Shown: one piece after another, positions 1 through 6,345 of the stretch
How positions within the stretch are numbered: position 1 is the stretch's first letter
How the letters are laid out: each line of letters starts with the position of its first letter
Program-made: the position numbers and the translations under genes
Assembly: GCA_043101835.1 (NCBI GenBank)
Contig: JBICHM010000312.1
Coordinates: 1 to 6,618 of the forward strand
Source: JBICHM01 sp043101835
GTDB taxonomy: Bacteria > Planctomycetota > Phycisphaerae > Phycisphaerales > UBA1924
Direction: 5' to 3'
Length of the DNA stretch: 6,618 nucleotides
The notes under the pieces: model-generated
The model's database searches: none
Seen by the model: only the letters and a program-made list of their open reading frames with translations
What the model was told of the DNA's origin: nothing

Positions 1-437
1 TGATCACGATCGGCGCGGCGTTCGGCATCGGCGCCGGCATGCAGAACAGCGGGTTGGCGACGGTCATCGCGCACAACGCGCTCGGGTGGGCCGCGACGCT
101 CGGGCCGGTCCCGCTGCTGGCGGTGATCTACCTCGTCGCCATGGTCTTCACGCAGGTGCTGACCAACAACGCGGCGGCGATCCTGGTCTTCCCCATCGCG
201 CTGCAGGCGGCGAACGACGCGGGGATGCACTTCCTGCCTTTCGCGGTCGTCATCGCGGTCGCCGCGTCGTGCGAGTTCATGACGCCCATCGGCTACCAGA
301 CGAACCTCATGGTGATGGGGCCGGGCGGCTACAAGTGGACGGACTACCTCCGCCTCGGCGCCCCTCTGCAGCTGCTGTGCGCGATCATCGCGATCACGAT
401 CGCATCGGTCGCCTACGGCCCGCTGGTCGACGGGTGA
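1..437 (+). CDS. SLC13/DASS-family sodium-coupled anion permease, C-terminal part (5' end outside window)
   Basis: This is the last 144 codons of an inner-membrane transporter; the open frame enters at base 3 and stops with TGA at 435-437. The family imports sulfate or di/tricarboxylates with sodium. The visible part has a hydrophobic helix rich in L, V and A (about bases 108-160). It is followed by a TNNAA segment starting at base 162, then by a second signature, CEFMTPIGYQTNLMV (about 270-314), with GPGGY just after. These paired SNT/TNN-like and TPIGYQTN motifs are typical of the second half of SLC13-type permeases, where they help form the substrate and sodium site. The protein ends with one more hydrophobic helix and a short GPLVDG tail. 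The substrate cannot be told from this part. Any N-terminal half, or TrkA-C (RCK_C) domains between the halves, lie outside the window. The family call is firm. Confidence 0.88.
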   Translation, partial: ITIGAAFGIGAGMQNSGLATVIAHNALGWAATLGPVPLLAVIYLVAMVFTQVLTNNAAAILVFPIALQAANDAGMHFLPFAVVIAVAASCEFMTPIGYQTNLMVMGPGGYKWTDYLRLGAPLQLLCAIIAITIASVAYGPLVDG

Positions 438-482
438 CCCCCCTCAACAGGCGGAGTAACTGCGCCCGTTTCCTGAACACTC

Positions 483-668
483 GTTGTGGGGATTTCCCGC
501 CACCCTGAGGTCGGCTAATGTTCTCCGTCCGTTCCTGCCGTTCCGAGGGGCACTTTCGGCGGTTGGGTGGCGTGCAATATGCCACCCCGGTCTTGGAAGA
601 ATCGTTGAAGCCCGAACACAACCCCGGACCGATAGGTACGACATCTGAACCTGATCTCTCTCTCCTCC
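483..668 (+). ncRNA. Candidate structured small RNA, possibly 6S-like, in the 283-bp gap
   Basis: No convincing protein is coded between 438 and 720, but the plus-strand RNA can fold into one long imperfect rod. TGTTC (519-523) pairs with GAACA (614-618). GGTC+GG (509-514) pairs with CC+GACC (624-630, one bulged G). CCT (504-506) pairs with AGG (634-636). The tip is a 9-bp hairpin (565-573 with 579-587, loop 574-578, one G-U). A weak outer helix (489-494 with 653-658) would leave a large internal bubble, giving about 170 nt in total. A rod with a central bubble and about this length is the plan of 6S RNA. Short stretches (CCCTGAG at 503-509, GCGGTTGG at 559-566, CGGTC at 588-592) recall E. 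coli 6S from memory only, with no alignment made. No clear promoter was found. The alternative is the 3' UTR of the upstream transporter mRNA. The ends are approximate. Confidence 0.4.
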
Positions 669-707
669 AGCGGGGCGCCGATTTCGATCTGGCGCCCTGC
701 TTTTTTT
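669..707 (+). terminator. Strong intrinsic (rho-independent) terminator with nested UUCG tetraloop
   Basis: An 11-bp stem (669-679 with 691-701, one G-U pair) is G/C-rich and is followed directly by seven T at 701-707. Inside it, GAT (680-682) and ATC (687-689) close a TTCG tetraloop (683-686) with a single bulged T at 690, so the hairpin is stacked almost to the tip. This is a textbook terminator for plus-strand transcription. It ends either the transporter mRNA or the candidate small RNA. It sits 13 nt before the GTG proposed for the next gene, which leaves no room for a promoter in between. Confidence 0.88.
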
Positions 708-720
708 CCGATATGCCGCT

Positions 721-1755
721 GTGACCGACCAGACGCCCGCCGAGACCGATGCCGAGCGCGATGCGCGACCGGTGCGTTCCGGGCGTTGGTGGCGGCTCGC
801 GATACGTGCGGCGCGCTGGGGCGCAAGCGCGATGCTCGTTGCATTCACGGCGCTGCTCATGTGGACCGAGCGGCCCTACCTGCTTGATCTCGCCGCGCAG
901 TTCGGCGTGCTCGGCGCCATCGCATCGGCGATCGTCGGCGCGGCGCTGCTCGCGCTGCGTCGCGACGGCGCGGCGTTCGTGGGCGTGCTCGCGACGGTCA
1001 TCGCCTGGGGCGTGCTGCTCCGGGACTATCGATCGCCGGTGGCGGGCGCATCCGGCGGAACGGCGCTGCGCATCGTGCTCTTCAATGCGCACGGCTACCC
1101 GCTGACGCCGGCGTTCCTCGAGTGGGTGGAGTCGGAGGGCGCGGATGTGTTGTGCATCGTCGAGTCGCCGCCGGCGCTGTTCGGGAGCTGCCCGGCGCCG
1201 ATCGCAGCGCTCGAACATGCACTGCCGGCGGGGCCGTCGTGGCGCGCGAGCGACAGTGTGTTCAGTCGCTACCCGTTCGAGGTCGTCTGGCCGACGGAGG
1301 ACGAGATCCGGCGCCGCCCCGCGCTGGCGGTCGCGTCGCGCATCGTGATGCTCGACCTGGGCGGTGGCGAGCGGATTTTGTTGACGACACAGCACCCCCC
1401 ATCGCCCCGGACGCCGCGGAGTTGGCGCACCTCGTGGGAGCGGAGCGCGCGGTGGGGTGAACAGGTCCGCAGCGCGATCGACCAGGCGGGCACACCGGGC
1501 GTCGTGGCGGGCGACATGAACTCCACACCGACGGGGCGAACCCACCGGGCGTTCGCGAACGCGAGCGGTCTGTCGGGCTGGACGCCTCTCTTCGGGGCCG
1601 GCACCTGGCCGGCGGACAAGCCGCGCTGGCTCAGCCTGCCGATCGATCGCATCTGGACGACGCCGGGCGTCGTGGTGACCGACTACACGGTCGGCCCGGC
1701 GTCGGCCTCGGACCACCGCCCTGTTGCGGCGACGGTTGTCTTCCCGGCGCGTTAG
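721..1755 (+). CDS. Membrane-anchored endonuclease/exonuclease/phosphatase (EEP) family protein
   Basis: The product has 344 residues. A charged N-terminus (1-30) precedes three hydrophobic helices (about 33-48, 58-79, 84-100). An EEP domain follows (about 115-344), predicted to lie outside the cytoplasmic membrane. EEP landmarks are in order: FNAHG (N122), IVES (metal-ligand E148), TTQHPPSP (H225), GDMN (D265, N267), GTWPA, a PIDRI segment with D309, and the closing SDHRP with the D331/H332 catalytic pair. The full set suggests an active metal-dependent phosphodiesterase or phosphatase; the substrate (nucleic acid, phospholipid or other phosphoester) is not readable. GTG 721 gives the complete three-helix anchor, but no Shine-Dalgarno sequence precedes it and a terminator ends 13 nt upstream. 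Later in-frame starts (GTG 772, ATG 832) also lack a site, so the start is uncertain. The gene converges on the flippase gene and shares stop bases with it. Confidence 0.88.
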   Translation: MTDQTPAETDAERDARPVRSGRWWRLAIRAARWGASAMLVAFTALLMWTERPYLLDLAAQFGVLGAIASAIVGAALLALRRDGAAFVGVLATVIAWGVLLRDYRSPVAGASGGTALRIVLFNAHGYPLTPAFLEWVESEGADVLCIVESPPALFGSCPAPIAALEHALPAGPSWRASDSVFSRYPFEVVWPTEDEIRRRPALAVASRIVMLDLGGGERILLTTQHPPSPRTPRSWRTSWERSARWGEQVRSAIDQAGTPGVVAGDMNSTPTGRTHRAFANASGLSGWTPLFGAGTWPADKPRWLSLPIDRIWTTPGVVVTDYTVGPASASDHRPVAATVVFPAR

Positions 1756-3323
1756 GCGCGGCCGAGGCGGACCCGAACAGCATTCTGGACCCGCCGTCGC
1801 TCCTCGGCGCTGACCGCAAAGCACAGCGACGCCGCGCCGACGACCAGGGCGTAGACGCCGACGACCGTGAGCAGCGACAGGAGACTCCACTGCTCGACCA
1901 TGCCGTCGGCGACCACAAGCAGCGGCGCCGGGATCGCGGCGACCAGCAGCGGACGCACGCACGGGCGCACGATCTCCACGACAGACGCCTGCAACGCTCG
2001 CGCGGTGACGATCGGAATGCCGACGAGATGGAAGATCGCCATCGCGATGCTGAACGCCCACGCCACGGCAGTGAACCGGATGGACTCGGGAAGCGTGACA
2101 ATCAGCAGGCCTGCGAAGACCGGGTTGAGGAGCCCCCCGACGACGATGACGGGCGCGACGCGACGCACGTGCCCGGCGCCGTAGAGCAGGCGCACCCAGC
2201 CGTCGGAAACGCTGCGGATAACGATGCCGATGGCGAGCACGCGGATCATCATCGCGACCTGCGGCGCGGTGGTGTCGGGGTTCTCGAGCCGTGCGCCGAC
2301 CCAGACGCGGATGATCGGCTCGGCGAGCACGGCCATCGCGATTCCGGAGGGAATCGCCGCGAGCGCGTGGAGGCGGGTGGACTGGCGCAGCAGCGCGCGG
2401 ACGCCGTCGTCGCCGCGTGTCGCGCCGAGGCGCGCCGCGACGGCGTCGACGCCCGCGGTCATGCCTGTCGTGAGCATCCGCGCGTAGGAGGCGAGCTGCA
2501 CCGCGAGCCCGAAGAGCAGGTTGCCCGCGACGCCCAGCTGGAAGTTGATGATCAGCGCGTCGAGGCGGATGTGCATATTCATCGCCATCGACGCGAGGGT
2601 GTTCCAGAACCCGGTGTGCAAGACGGTTCGGGCGCCGGCGCGCGAGGCCAGCGACGGGCGCGGGCGGAGCGCGGGCTCGCGCACGAAGACGATTCCGGTG
2701 GCGACCGCGAGCACGGCGAGGCTGAACGCCGCGGAAATCGCTCCGTAGAGCACGACGGCGACGCCGACGCCGCGCGCATCCGCGACGCCGAAGACGACCA
2801 GTGTCGCGGCGGCGCTGATGAGCCCGACACGATCGAGGATCATCCAGAGGTTGGAGAGCAGGAAGCGTTCTCGCACCACGTAGAGGTTGAAGGTCGGCGC
2901 GAAGAGCACGGCCGCCGCGGCCTGGACGCCCTTGATGACGATGAAGAGGCGTGCGGGGCCGAGGAGCGCTTCGGGGATCTCGAACAACGGGGCCGCGAGG
3001 GCGAGCGCGCCGAAGGTGAGGATCGAGATGGCTGCGGCGCACACAGTGACGAGATACGCGCTGTTGTAGATGACAGGAAAGACAGCGGGGTCGGGGTCGT
3101 GCAGCGCGCTGCCGAGCTCCCGGTTGAGGCTCTGCTCGGTGATCTCCTGGAACATCGAGGCGATGCCGACCGAGGAGCCGAGCAGCGCGATGAGCCCGAA
3201 GCCGTCATCGCCGACGGCGCCGAGGAGGATGGGCGCGAGGAGCAGGCCGAGGACGAAGGTCGTCCCGAGGCGCATGTAGTTGGCGCCGATGCGGACGAGC
3301 GCGCGCTTGGCCTCCGTGCCCAC
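1752..3323 (-). CDS. Wzx-like polysaccharide flippase (MATE/MVF-superfamily oligosaccharide transporter)
   Basis: The 523-residue product is a polytopic inner-membrane protein with roughly 12-14 hydrophobic segments. It would flip lipid-linked repeat units to the periplasmic face. Family cues are the N-terminal RIGANYMRL followed at once by the first helix (about 8-36), and the central FWNTLASMAMNMHIRLDALIIN region (about 239-260) that opens the second half-bundle. The length is usual for the family, and about 20 residues of basic tail (507-523) face the cytosol. The GTG start at 3321-3323 is supported by GGAG six nt upstream and by the polymerase stop only 13 bp away, so the gene is probably co-transcribed with it. 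The last codon (TAA, plus-strand 1752-1754) overlaps the stop of the convergent EEP gene. Substrate specificity cannot be read. A more general polysaccharide-export transporter of the same fold is the only serious alternative. Confidence 0.85.
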   Translation of the reverse strand: MGTEAKRALVRIGANYMRLGTTFVLGLLLAPILLGAVGDDGFGLIALLGSSVGIASMFQEITEQSLNRELGSALHDPDPAVFPVIYNSAYLVTVCAAAISILTFGALALAAPLFEIPEALLGPARLFIVIKGVQAAAAVLFAPTFNLYVVRERFLLSNLWMILDRVGLISAAATLVVFGVADARGVGVAVVLYGAISAAFSLAVLAVATGIVFVREPALRPRPSLASRAGARTVLHTGFWNTLASMAMNMHIRLDALIINFQLGVAGNLLFGLAVQLASYARMLTTGMTAGVDAVAARLGATRGDDGVRALLRQSTRLHALAAIPSGIAMAVLAEPIIRVWVGARLENPDTTAPQVAMMIRVLAIGIVIRSVSDGWVRLLYGAGHVRRVAPVIVVGGLLNPVFAGLLIVTLPESIRFTAVAWAFSIAMAIFHLVGIPIVTARALQASVVEIVRPCVRPLLVAAIPAPLLVVADGMVEQWSLLSLLTVVGVYALVVGAASLCFAVSAEERRRVQNAVRVRLGRA

Positions 3324-3329
3324 GAGTCG

Positions 3330-3333
3330 CTCC
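3330..3333 (-). promoter_or_regulatory. Ribosome binding site deciding the flippase GTG start
   Basis: The minus strand reads GGAG here, followed by a 6-nt spacer and then the GTG at 3323-3321. It lies in the 13-bp gap after the polymerase stop codon and supports the GTG over the internal ATG at residue 17. Confidence 0.6.
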
Positions 3334-3336
3334 GGA

Positions 3337-4743
3337 TCAGGCGGCGGGATCGCCGGGTTGGGTGTGGGCCTCCTGCCACGACTCGTCGCCGTAGTGCGAC
3401 CAGTCCTGCTCCTCCTCGCCGGCGTCGGCGAAAGCGCCGGCGTCGCGGCTGACGCCGAAGGCGTCGAGCAGCTTTGCGGTGAGGCTCATCGAGACCCAGA
3501 CGCCGATGAAGGCGAGCACATAGGTGTTGGCGAAGACCGAGGTCTCCCCTCGCGCGAGGCCCAGCACCTGCCCCAACTGACAGCCGACGGGGAGGACGAC
3601 GAAGGGGCTCCAGGGGTTCCGTCTGATCAACTCATCAAAGAAACGCAGGAAGACGCCGGAGACGAACGCATAGACCACAAGCGCGTACCAGCCACCCTCC
3701 GCTGCAGCGTTGCCGATGATGCCCGCCGGAAGCGTGACTTTGCCCTGATCGACGCCGCGGACATTGGCGAGCGAGGCGAGCTTTGTGCTGAGCGGCGCGG
3801 GCTTTGTTTCCCACAGCGCCCGCGGGATCGGCAGCAGGAAGAAGTACTGGATCGTGAAGAGATGGTCGTACTCGTAGTTCTCCGGGTAGTTCTCGATGCA
3901 CCAGAGCGCGGCGGTGCCGGTGTTCTGCCCGTCGAAGAGCAGGACCACGCCCTCCTTCACATTGCCGCTGGCCATCTCCTGCAAGTGGCCCATCGTCGAG
4001 CGCTGGCCGTCGCCGGAGCTGCGCACGCTCGTATACAGCGCGAGGAACACGATCGGCACGATGCTGACCGCGGTCATTCGTATGAGCATGCGCCCGAAGG
4101 TGATGTAGCGCCAGTGTCCGTAGTACATGCCCCAGATAAGGCCGGCGCCAACGGCGACGAGATTGCGGCGGCCGAACTCGCCCCACATCACGAGTGCGGT
4201 GTTCGCACTCAGCACGAGGACCGCAGTCAGCAACACGGCCGGGTTGAGCAGGCGTCTCGCCCAGACCCAGCCGATCAGCCCCGAGGAGACCGCAGCGAAT
4301 CCGACCGCGACCATATTCGTGAAGATCGCCACATACGGAATGAGCACGCCGAACCGGAAAACAAGCGTCAGCGCAGTCAGGATGACGGCCATCCCGAGCA
4401 TGAATCCTTCACCGATCGTCTGCTTGTCCGCCGCGAGGGCCTTGGCTGGCGTCCGCACGCCAGGCGCGATCCGATACGCAAGCAGGAGGATCGGGATGAA
4501 GACCGTGGACATCAACGCGAGTTCGACACCCGCGGCGCCCGGGTCCGACATGCGAAACATCTCGTAGCGATCAGCAACGAGTCGAATCGCCGCGCTCGAG
4601 AGCTGGAAGAGGATGAATCCGACGAGCGCGACGTTGCGGATCGACATGATCTCCACGGCGCCTCGTCGGTGCTGCATGAAGATGAAGAGCAGCAGCGCCC
4701 CGGAGAGGCCGAAGAGGTAGACGCCGGTGAGGAAGGGGCTCAC
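3337..4743 (-). CDS. Wzy-like O-antigen/oligosaccharide repeat-unit polymerase
   Basis: The 468-residue inner-membrane protein has about ten or more hydrophobic segments. It would join flipped repeat units into long chains on the periplasmic side. Cues are the large non-membrane region (about 240-298), then a helix ending in PIPRALWETKPAP (about 305-317). This resembles the PR-LWP-KP element that follows the main periplasmic loop in many repeat-unit polymerases. The LPAGIIGNAAAEGGW region comes next (about 338-352). Wzy proteins are poorly conserved, so context carries much of the call. The frame is open upstream to an ATG at 4836, but I choose GTG 4743 for two reasons. It overlaps the sulfotransferase stop as GTGA, and it has an AAGGGGTGA ribosome site just before it; the earlier start would add 31 arginine-rich residues that only shadow the sulfotransferase. 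The C-terminus (about 433-468) is an unusual acidic, hydrophilic tail. Confidence 0.78.
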   Translation of the reverse strand: MSPFLTGVYLFGLSGALLLFIFMQHRRGAVEIMSIRNVALVGFILFQLSSAAIRLVADRYEMFRMSDPGAAGVELALMSTVFIPILLLAYRIAPGVRTPAKALAADKQTIGEGFMLGMAVILTALTLVFRFGVLIPYVAIFTNMVAVGFAAVSSGLIGWVWARRLLNPAVLLTAVLVLSANTALVMWGEFGRRNLVAVGAGLIWGMYYGHWRYITFGRMLIRMTAVSIVPIVFLALYTSVRSSGDGQRSTMGHLQEMASGNVKEGVVLLFDGQNTGTAALWCIENYPENYEYDHLFTIQYFFLLPIPRALWETKPAPLSTKLASLANVRGVDQGKVTLPAGIIGNAAAEGGWYALVVYAFVSGVFLRFFDELIRRNPWSPFVVLPVGCQLGQVLGLARGETSVFANTYVLAFIGVWVSMSLTAKLLDAFGVSRDAGAFADAGEEEQDWSHYGDESWQEAHTQPGDPAA

Positions 4744-5672
4744 GCCGTCACCCCTTGCGGCTTCGAGCCCGCGCCGGACTGCGCGGCAACGCACCGCTTG
4801 GCGAGATGGCGCTCGAGGAGTTCGTCGGCATCCCACACGAAGCCCGGATCCGGCGCGATCTCGCGAAGCTCAGCGAGGTCAGGGCGAAGTTGATCCACGA
4901 GCCAGCGGAGTGTCTCTTCCCTTGGGGGATCAGGTCGCGCAGGTCCGCGAGGGAAGAATGTCTGGAACGCCCACTGCCGGAATGAGCGCGGCACGAACGG
5001 CTTGAAGACATCACGGTAGAGCCGGCTGTGATACATGGTGGAGAAGACCCCGCGATGCACCGGGCGGCGGTCGCCCTTGTTGAACGCCTTCTCCTCTTGC
5101 ACCGGCCCCTGTGTATCGCCGACGCCAAGGAAATCCGCGACTTCCTGGATCGTGGACTGTCGTGATTTCACGTACCGATCGAAACGGATCAGCTTGACGT
5201 TGTCGCGGCCGAAAGTCTCGATCCATGGGCGCAACTGCATCGCGTACTTGCTGAACGCCACAAACCGCTCGTGTGATCTGACCTCTTCGTCAATCGACGG
5301 TCCGGCTTCGTCGTAGGTGTACTCGTGATAGTGCTGGCTGATGATCCGATCGATCGGCTCCCGCATGATGTACAGCAGGCGAAGGTCGGGGCCGCAGAGC
5401 TCGAGCGCGCGGGCCGCGACGCCCTCGTATTGTGGTCGCTTGGCGTAGCCTGTTGATCCCTCGCCGCAGACCTGGTCAGGACGCGCATTGCGGAAATGGG
5501 CGGCGTACTCTGCGCGGCCTGCCTCGGTGAGGATGTCCTCCCTGACGAGACAATGCGGCTCCTTGTTGTCGGGCAGATAGACGCGGCTGTTTTCGAGCAG
5601 ATCGAAGTACAGCGTCGTCGTTCCTGCCTTCATGGCGCCGATGATCAGGAAGTCTGGGAATCGCACTCGCAT
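4740..5672 (-). CDS. PAPS-dependent sulfotransferase (sulfotransferase/HS N- or O-sulfotransferase-like)
   Basis: The 310-residue product transfers sulfate from PAPS, most likely to a sugar of the polysaccharide built by this operon. The 5'-phosphosulfate loop is near the N-terminus: DFLIIGAMKAGTTTL (7-21) with K15. KEPH is at 37-40, a GEGSTGY segment at 70-76, and the 3'-phosphate motif REPIDRIISQHY at 104-115 with R104 and S112. The C-terminal LRPDLAELREI...FVW segment (262-280) matches the end of heparan-sulfotransferase-type domains. There is no signal peptide or membrane helix, so it should act in the cytosol before flipping. The frame runs open to 5765, but that start lies inside the preceding gene. 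ATG 5672 is the usual choice. GAGGAG lies one base before it and seven bases before a GTG at 5666, so the true start may be that GTG, two codons later. The stop overlaps the polymerase start. Confidence 0.9.
   Translation of the reverse strand: MRVRFPDFLIIGAMKAGTTTLYFDLLENSRVYLPDNKEPHCLVREDILTEAGRAEYAAHFRNARPDQVCGEGSTGYAKRPQYEGVAARALELCGPDLRLLYIMREPIDRIISQHYHEYTYDEAGPSIDEEVRSHERFVAFSKYAMQLRPWIETFGRDNVKLIRFDRYVKSRQSTIQEVADFLGVGDTQGPVQEEKAFNKGDRRPVHRGVFSTMYHSRLYRDVFKPFVPRSFRQWAFQTFFPRGPARPDPPREETLRWLVDQLRPDLAELREIAPDPGFVWDADELLERHLAKRCVAAQSGAGSKPQGVTA
4748..4756 (-). promoter_or_regulatory. Ribosome binding site for the polymerase, inside the sulfotransferase 3' end
   Basis: The minus strand reads AAGGGGTGA, close to the full anti-16S complement AAGGAGGTGA. 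Its GGGG core lies 7 nt before the GTG at 4743. Together with the GTGA stop/start overlap it points to translational coupling and fixes the polymerase start. Confidence 0.65.
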
Positions 5673-5673
5673 G

Positions 5674-5679
5674 CTCCTC
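5674..5679 (-). promoter_or_regulatory. Ribosome binding site for the sulfotransferase, spaced for GTG 5666 rather than ATG 5672
   Basis: The minus strand reads GAGGAG. Only one base separates it from ATG 5672, which is too close, but seven bases separate it from GTG 5666. A short inverted repeat (CGAGC/GCTCG, 5679-5683 with 5687-5691) abuts it in the 22-bp gap and could lightly modulate access. Confidence 0.55.
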
Positions 5680-5694
5680 GAGCGGCGCTCGCCG

Positions 5695-6345
5695 TCAGGC
5701 GGTCCGGTCGATGTCCTCTCTGAACTGGTCCTTTCGAAGCGGTCGCGACGCGGCCGGCGCACCAACCGCGAGATGTCGCGCGGGCACCTCGCCGGTGACG
5801 ATCGCCCCTGCGGCGACCACAGAGTCGTGGCCTACGACGGCGCCCTTCAGCAGCATGGCGCCAGTGTTCAGCGCAACGCGGTCACCGACCATCCCTCCTT
5901 CGCCGTATCGCCACACATGAAGGATCTGCACGTGCTGCCGGAGCCAGACATCCCGGCCGAGGGTCGCTTTGCTGGAAATCACGATTCCCAGGGGGTGGGG
6001 CACCCATAGGCCCGGGCCGATCCGCACCGAGCAGGGAACGAGGCAGTGGTACCAATGGTAAATGATCTTTTCGACGATGAACGACAACGGCAACAGTCGC
6101 ACGCGATGGAACCACGCCCCGAAACGCCAGAGCGCAACCATGTGGAATCCGGAGTTGAGCAAGGCCGCGGCAGTCAGGAAGAGCGCGTACTTCCACATCG
6201 GGCGGCCACGGCGGGGCTGCGCATGCGCGACGAGGTCCGCCCAGAGCGCACTGACGGTCGCAGGCGGCGCGACCTGAAGCGGCTCCGCTCGGGCGGCCTC
6301 GGCCAGATCTGGCTTGTCGGCGGTCTGCTCCGACACAGTGCTCAT
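5695..6345 (-). CDS. Serine-acetyltransferase-like left-handed beta-helix O-acetyltransferase
   Basis: The 216-residue product has a low-complexity Ala/Pro/Glu N-terminus (1-45), an amphipathic to hydrophobic stretch (51-104), and a hexapeptide-repeat beta-helix (about 106-200). The beta-helix opens with VRIGPGLWVPHPLGIVIS. H117 in PHPLG sits where CysE-type enzymes carry the catalytic histidine. Repeats such as ATLGRDVWLR, GMVGDRVALN and AVVGHDSVVAAGAIV follow, and VGAPA closes the helix. It lacks the helical N-domain of true CysE. Together with its place between a glycosyltransferase and a sulfotransferase, this argues for acetyl-CoA-dependent O-acetylation of a sugar rather than cysteine synthesis. 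The ATG at 6345 overlaps the glycosyltransferase stop as ATGA. AAGGAG lies one base upstream of that ATG, so GTG 6336 (codon 4), ten bases from the site, is also possible. The acceptor is unknown. Confidence 0.82.
   Translation of the reverse strand: MSTVSEQTADKPDLAEAARAEPLQVAPPATVSALWADLVAHAQPRRGRPMWKYALFLTAAALLNSGFHMVALWRFGAWFHRVRLLPLSFIVEKIIYHWYHCLVPCSVRIGPGLWVPHPLGIVISSKATLGRDVWLRQHVQILHVWRYGEGGMVGDRVALNTGAMLLKGAVVGHDSVVAAGAIVTGEVPARHLAVGAPAASRPLRKDQFREDIDRTA

Noticed and set aside
427..461. Possible sigma-70-type promoter before the candidate RNA (TCGACG ... GTAACT)
   Set aside because: Both boxes are weak and the spacing is too long. There is not enough evidence to call a promoter.
518..724. 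68-codon plus-strand frame whose TGA overlaps the EEP GTG as GTGA
   Set aside because: The overlap looks like translational coupling. However, the frame runs through the terminator hairpin and T-run, has mixed third positions unlike its neighbours, lacks a ribosome site, and gives no plausible protein.
1744..1765. Possible bidirectional terminator hairpin (GCGC-GTTAG-GCGC) at the convergent junction
   Set aside because: The stem is only four base pairs, with no T-run on either side. It is expected by chance in GC-rich sequence.
394..3042. Minus-strand open frame of 882 codons spanning the EEP gene and much of the flippase gene
   Set aside because: It is very rich in Arg, Ala and Pro with no recognisable domain. 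It crosses the terminator and two well-supported genes in another frame or strand. It is a shadow of high-GC codon usage.
2028..3452. Plus-strand open frame of 474 codons antisense to the flippase
   Set aside because: The product is mostly D, E, R, H and G repeats with no domain or hydrophobic core. This is typical of the antisense of a GC-rich membrane protein gene.
4744..4836. Upstream extension of the polymerase to ATG 4836
   Set aside because: It adds 31 arginine-rich residues that lie wholly inside the sulfotransferase gene. The GTG at 4743 has a better ribosome site and a GTGA overlap.
3280..4893. Plus-strand open frame of 537 codons antisense to the polymerase
   Set aside because: It has the same charged, low-complexity composition, spans several gene boundaries, and has no family features.
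5673..5765. Upstream extension of the sulfotransferase to the start at 5765
   Set aside because: It adds 31 charged residues before the canonical N-terminal DFLIIG strand and overlaps the acetyltransferase 3' end by about 70 bp.
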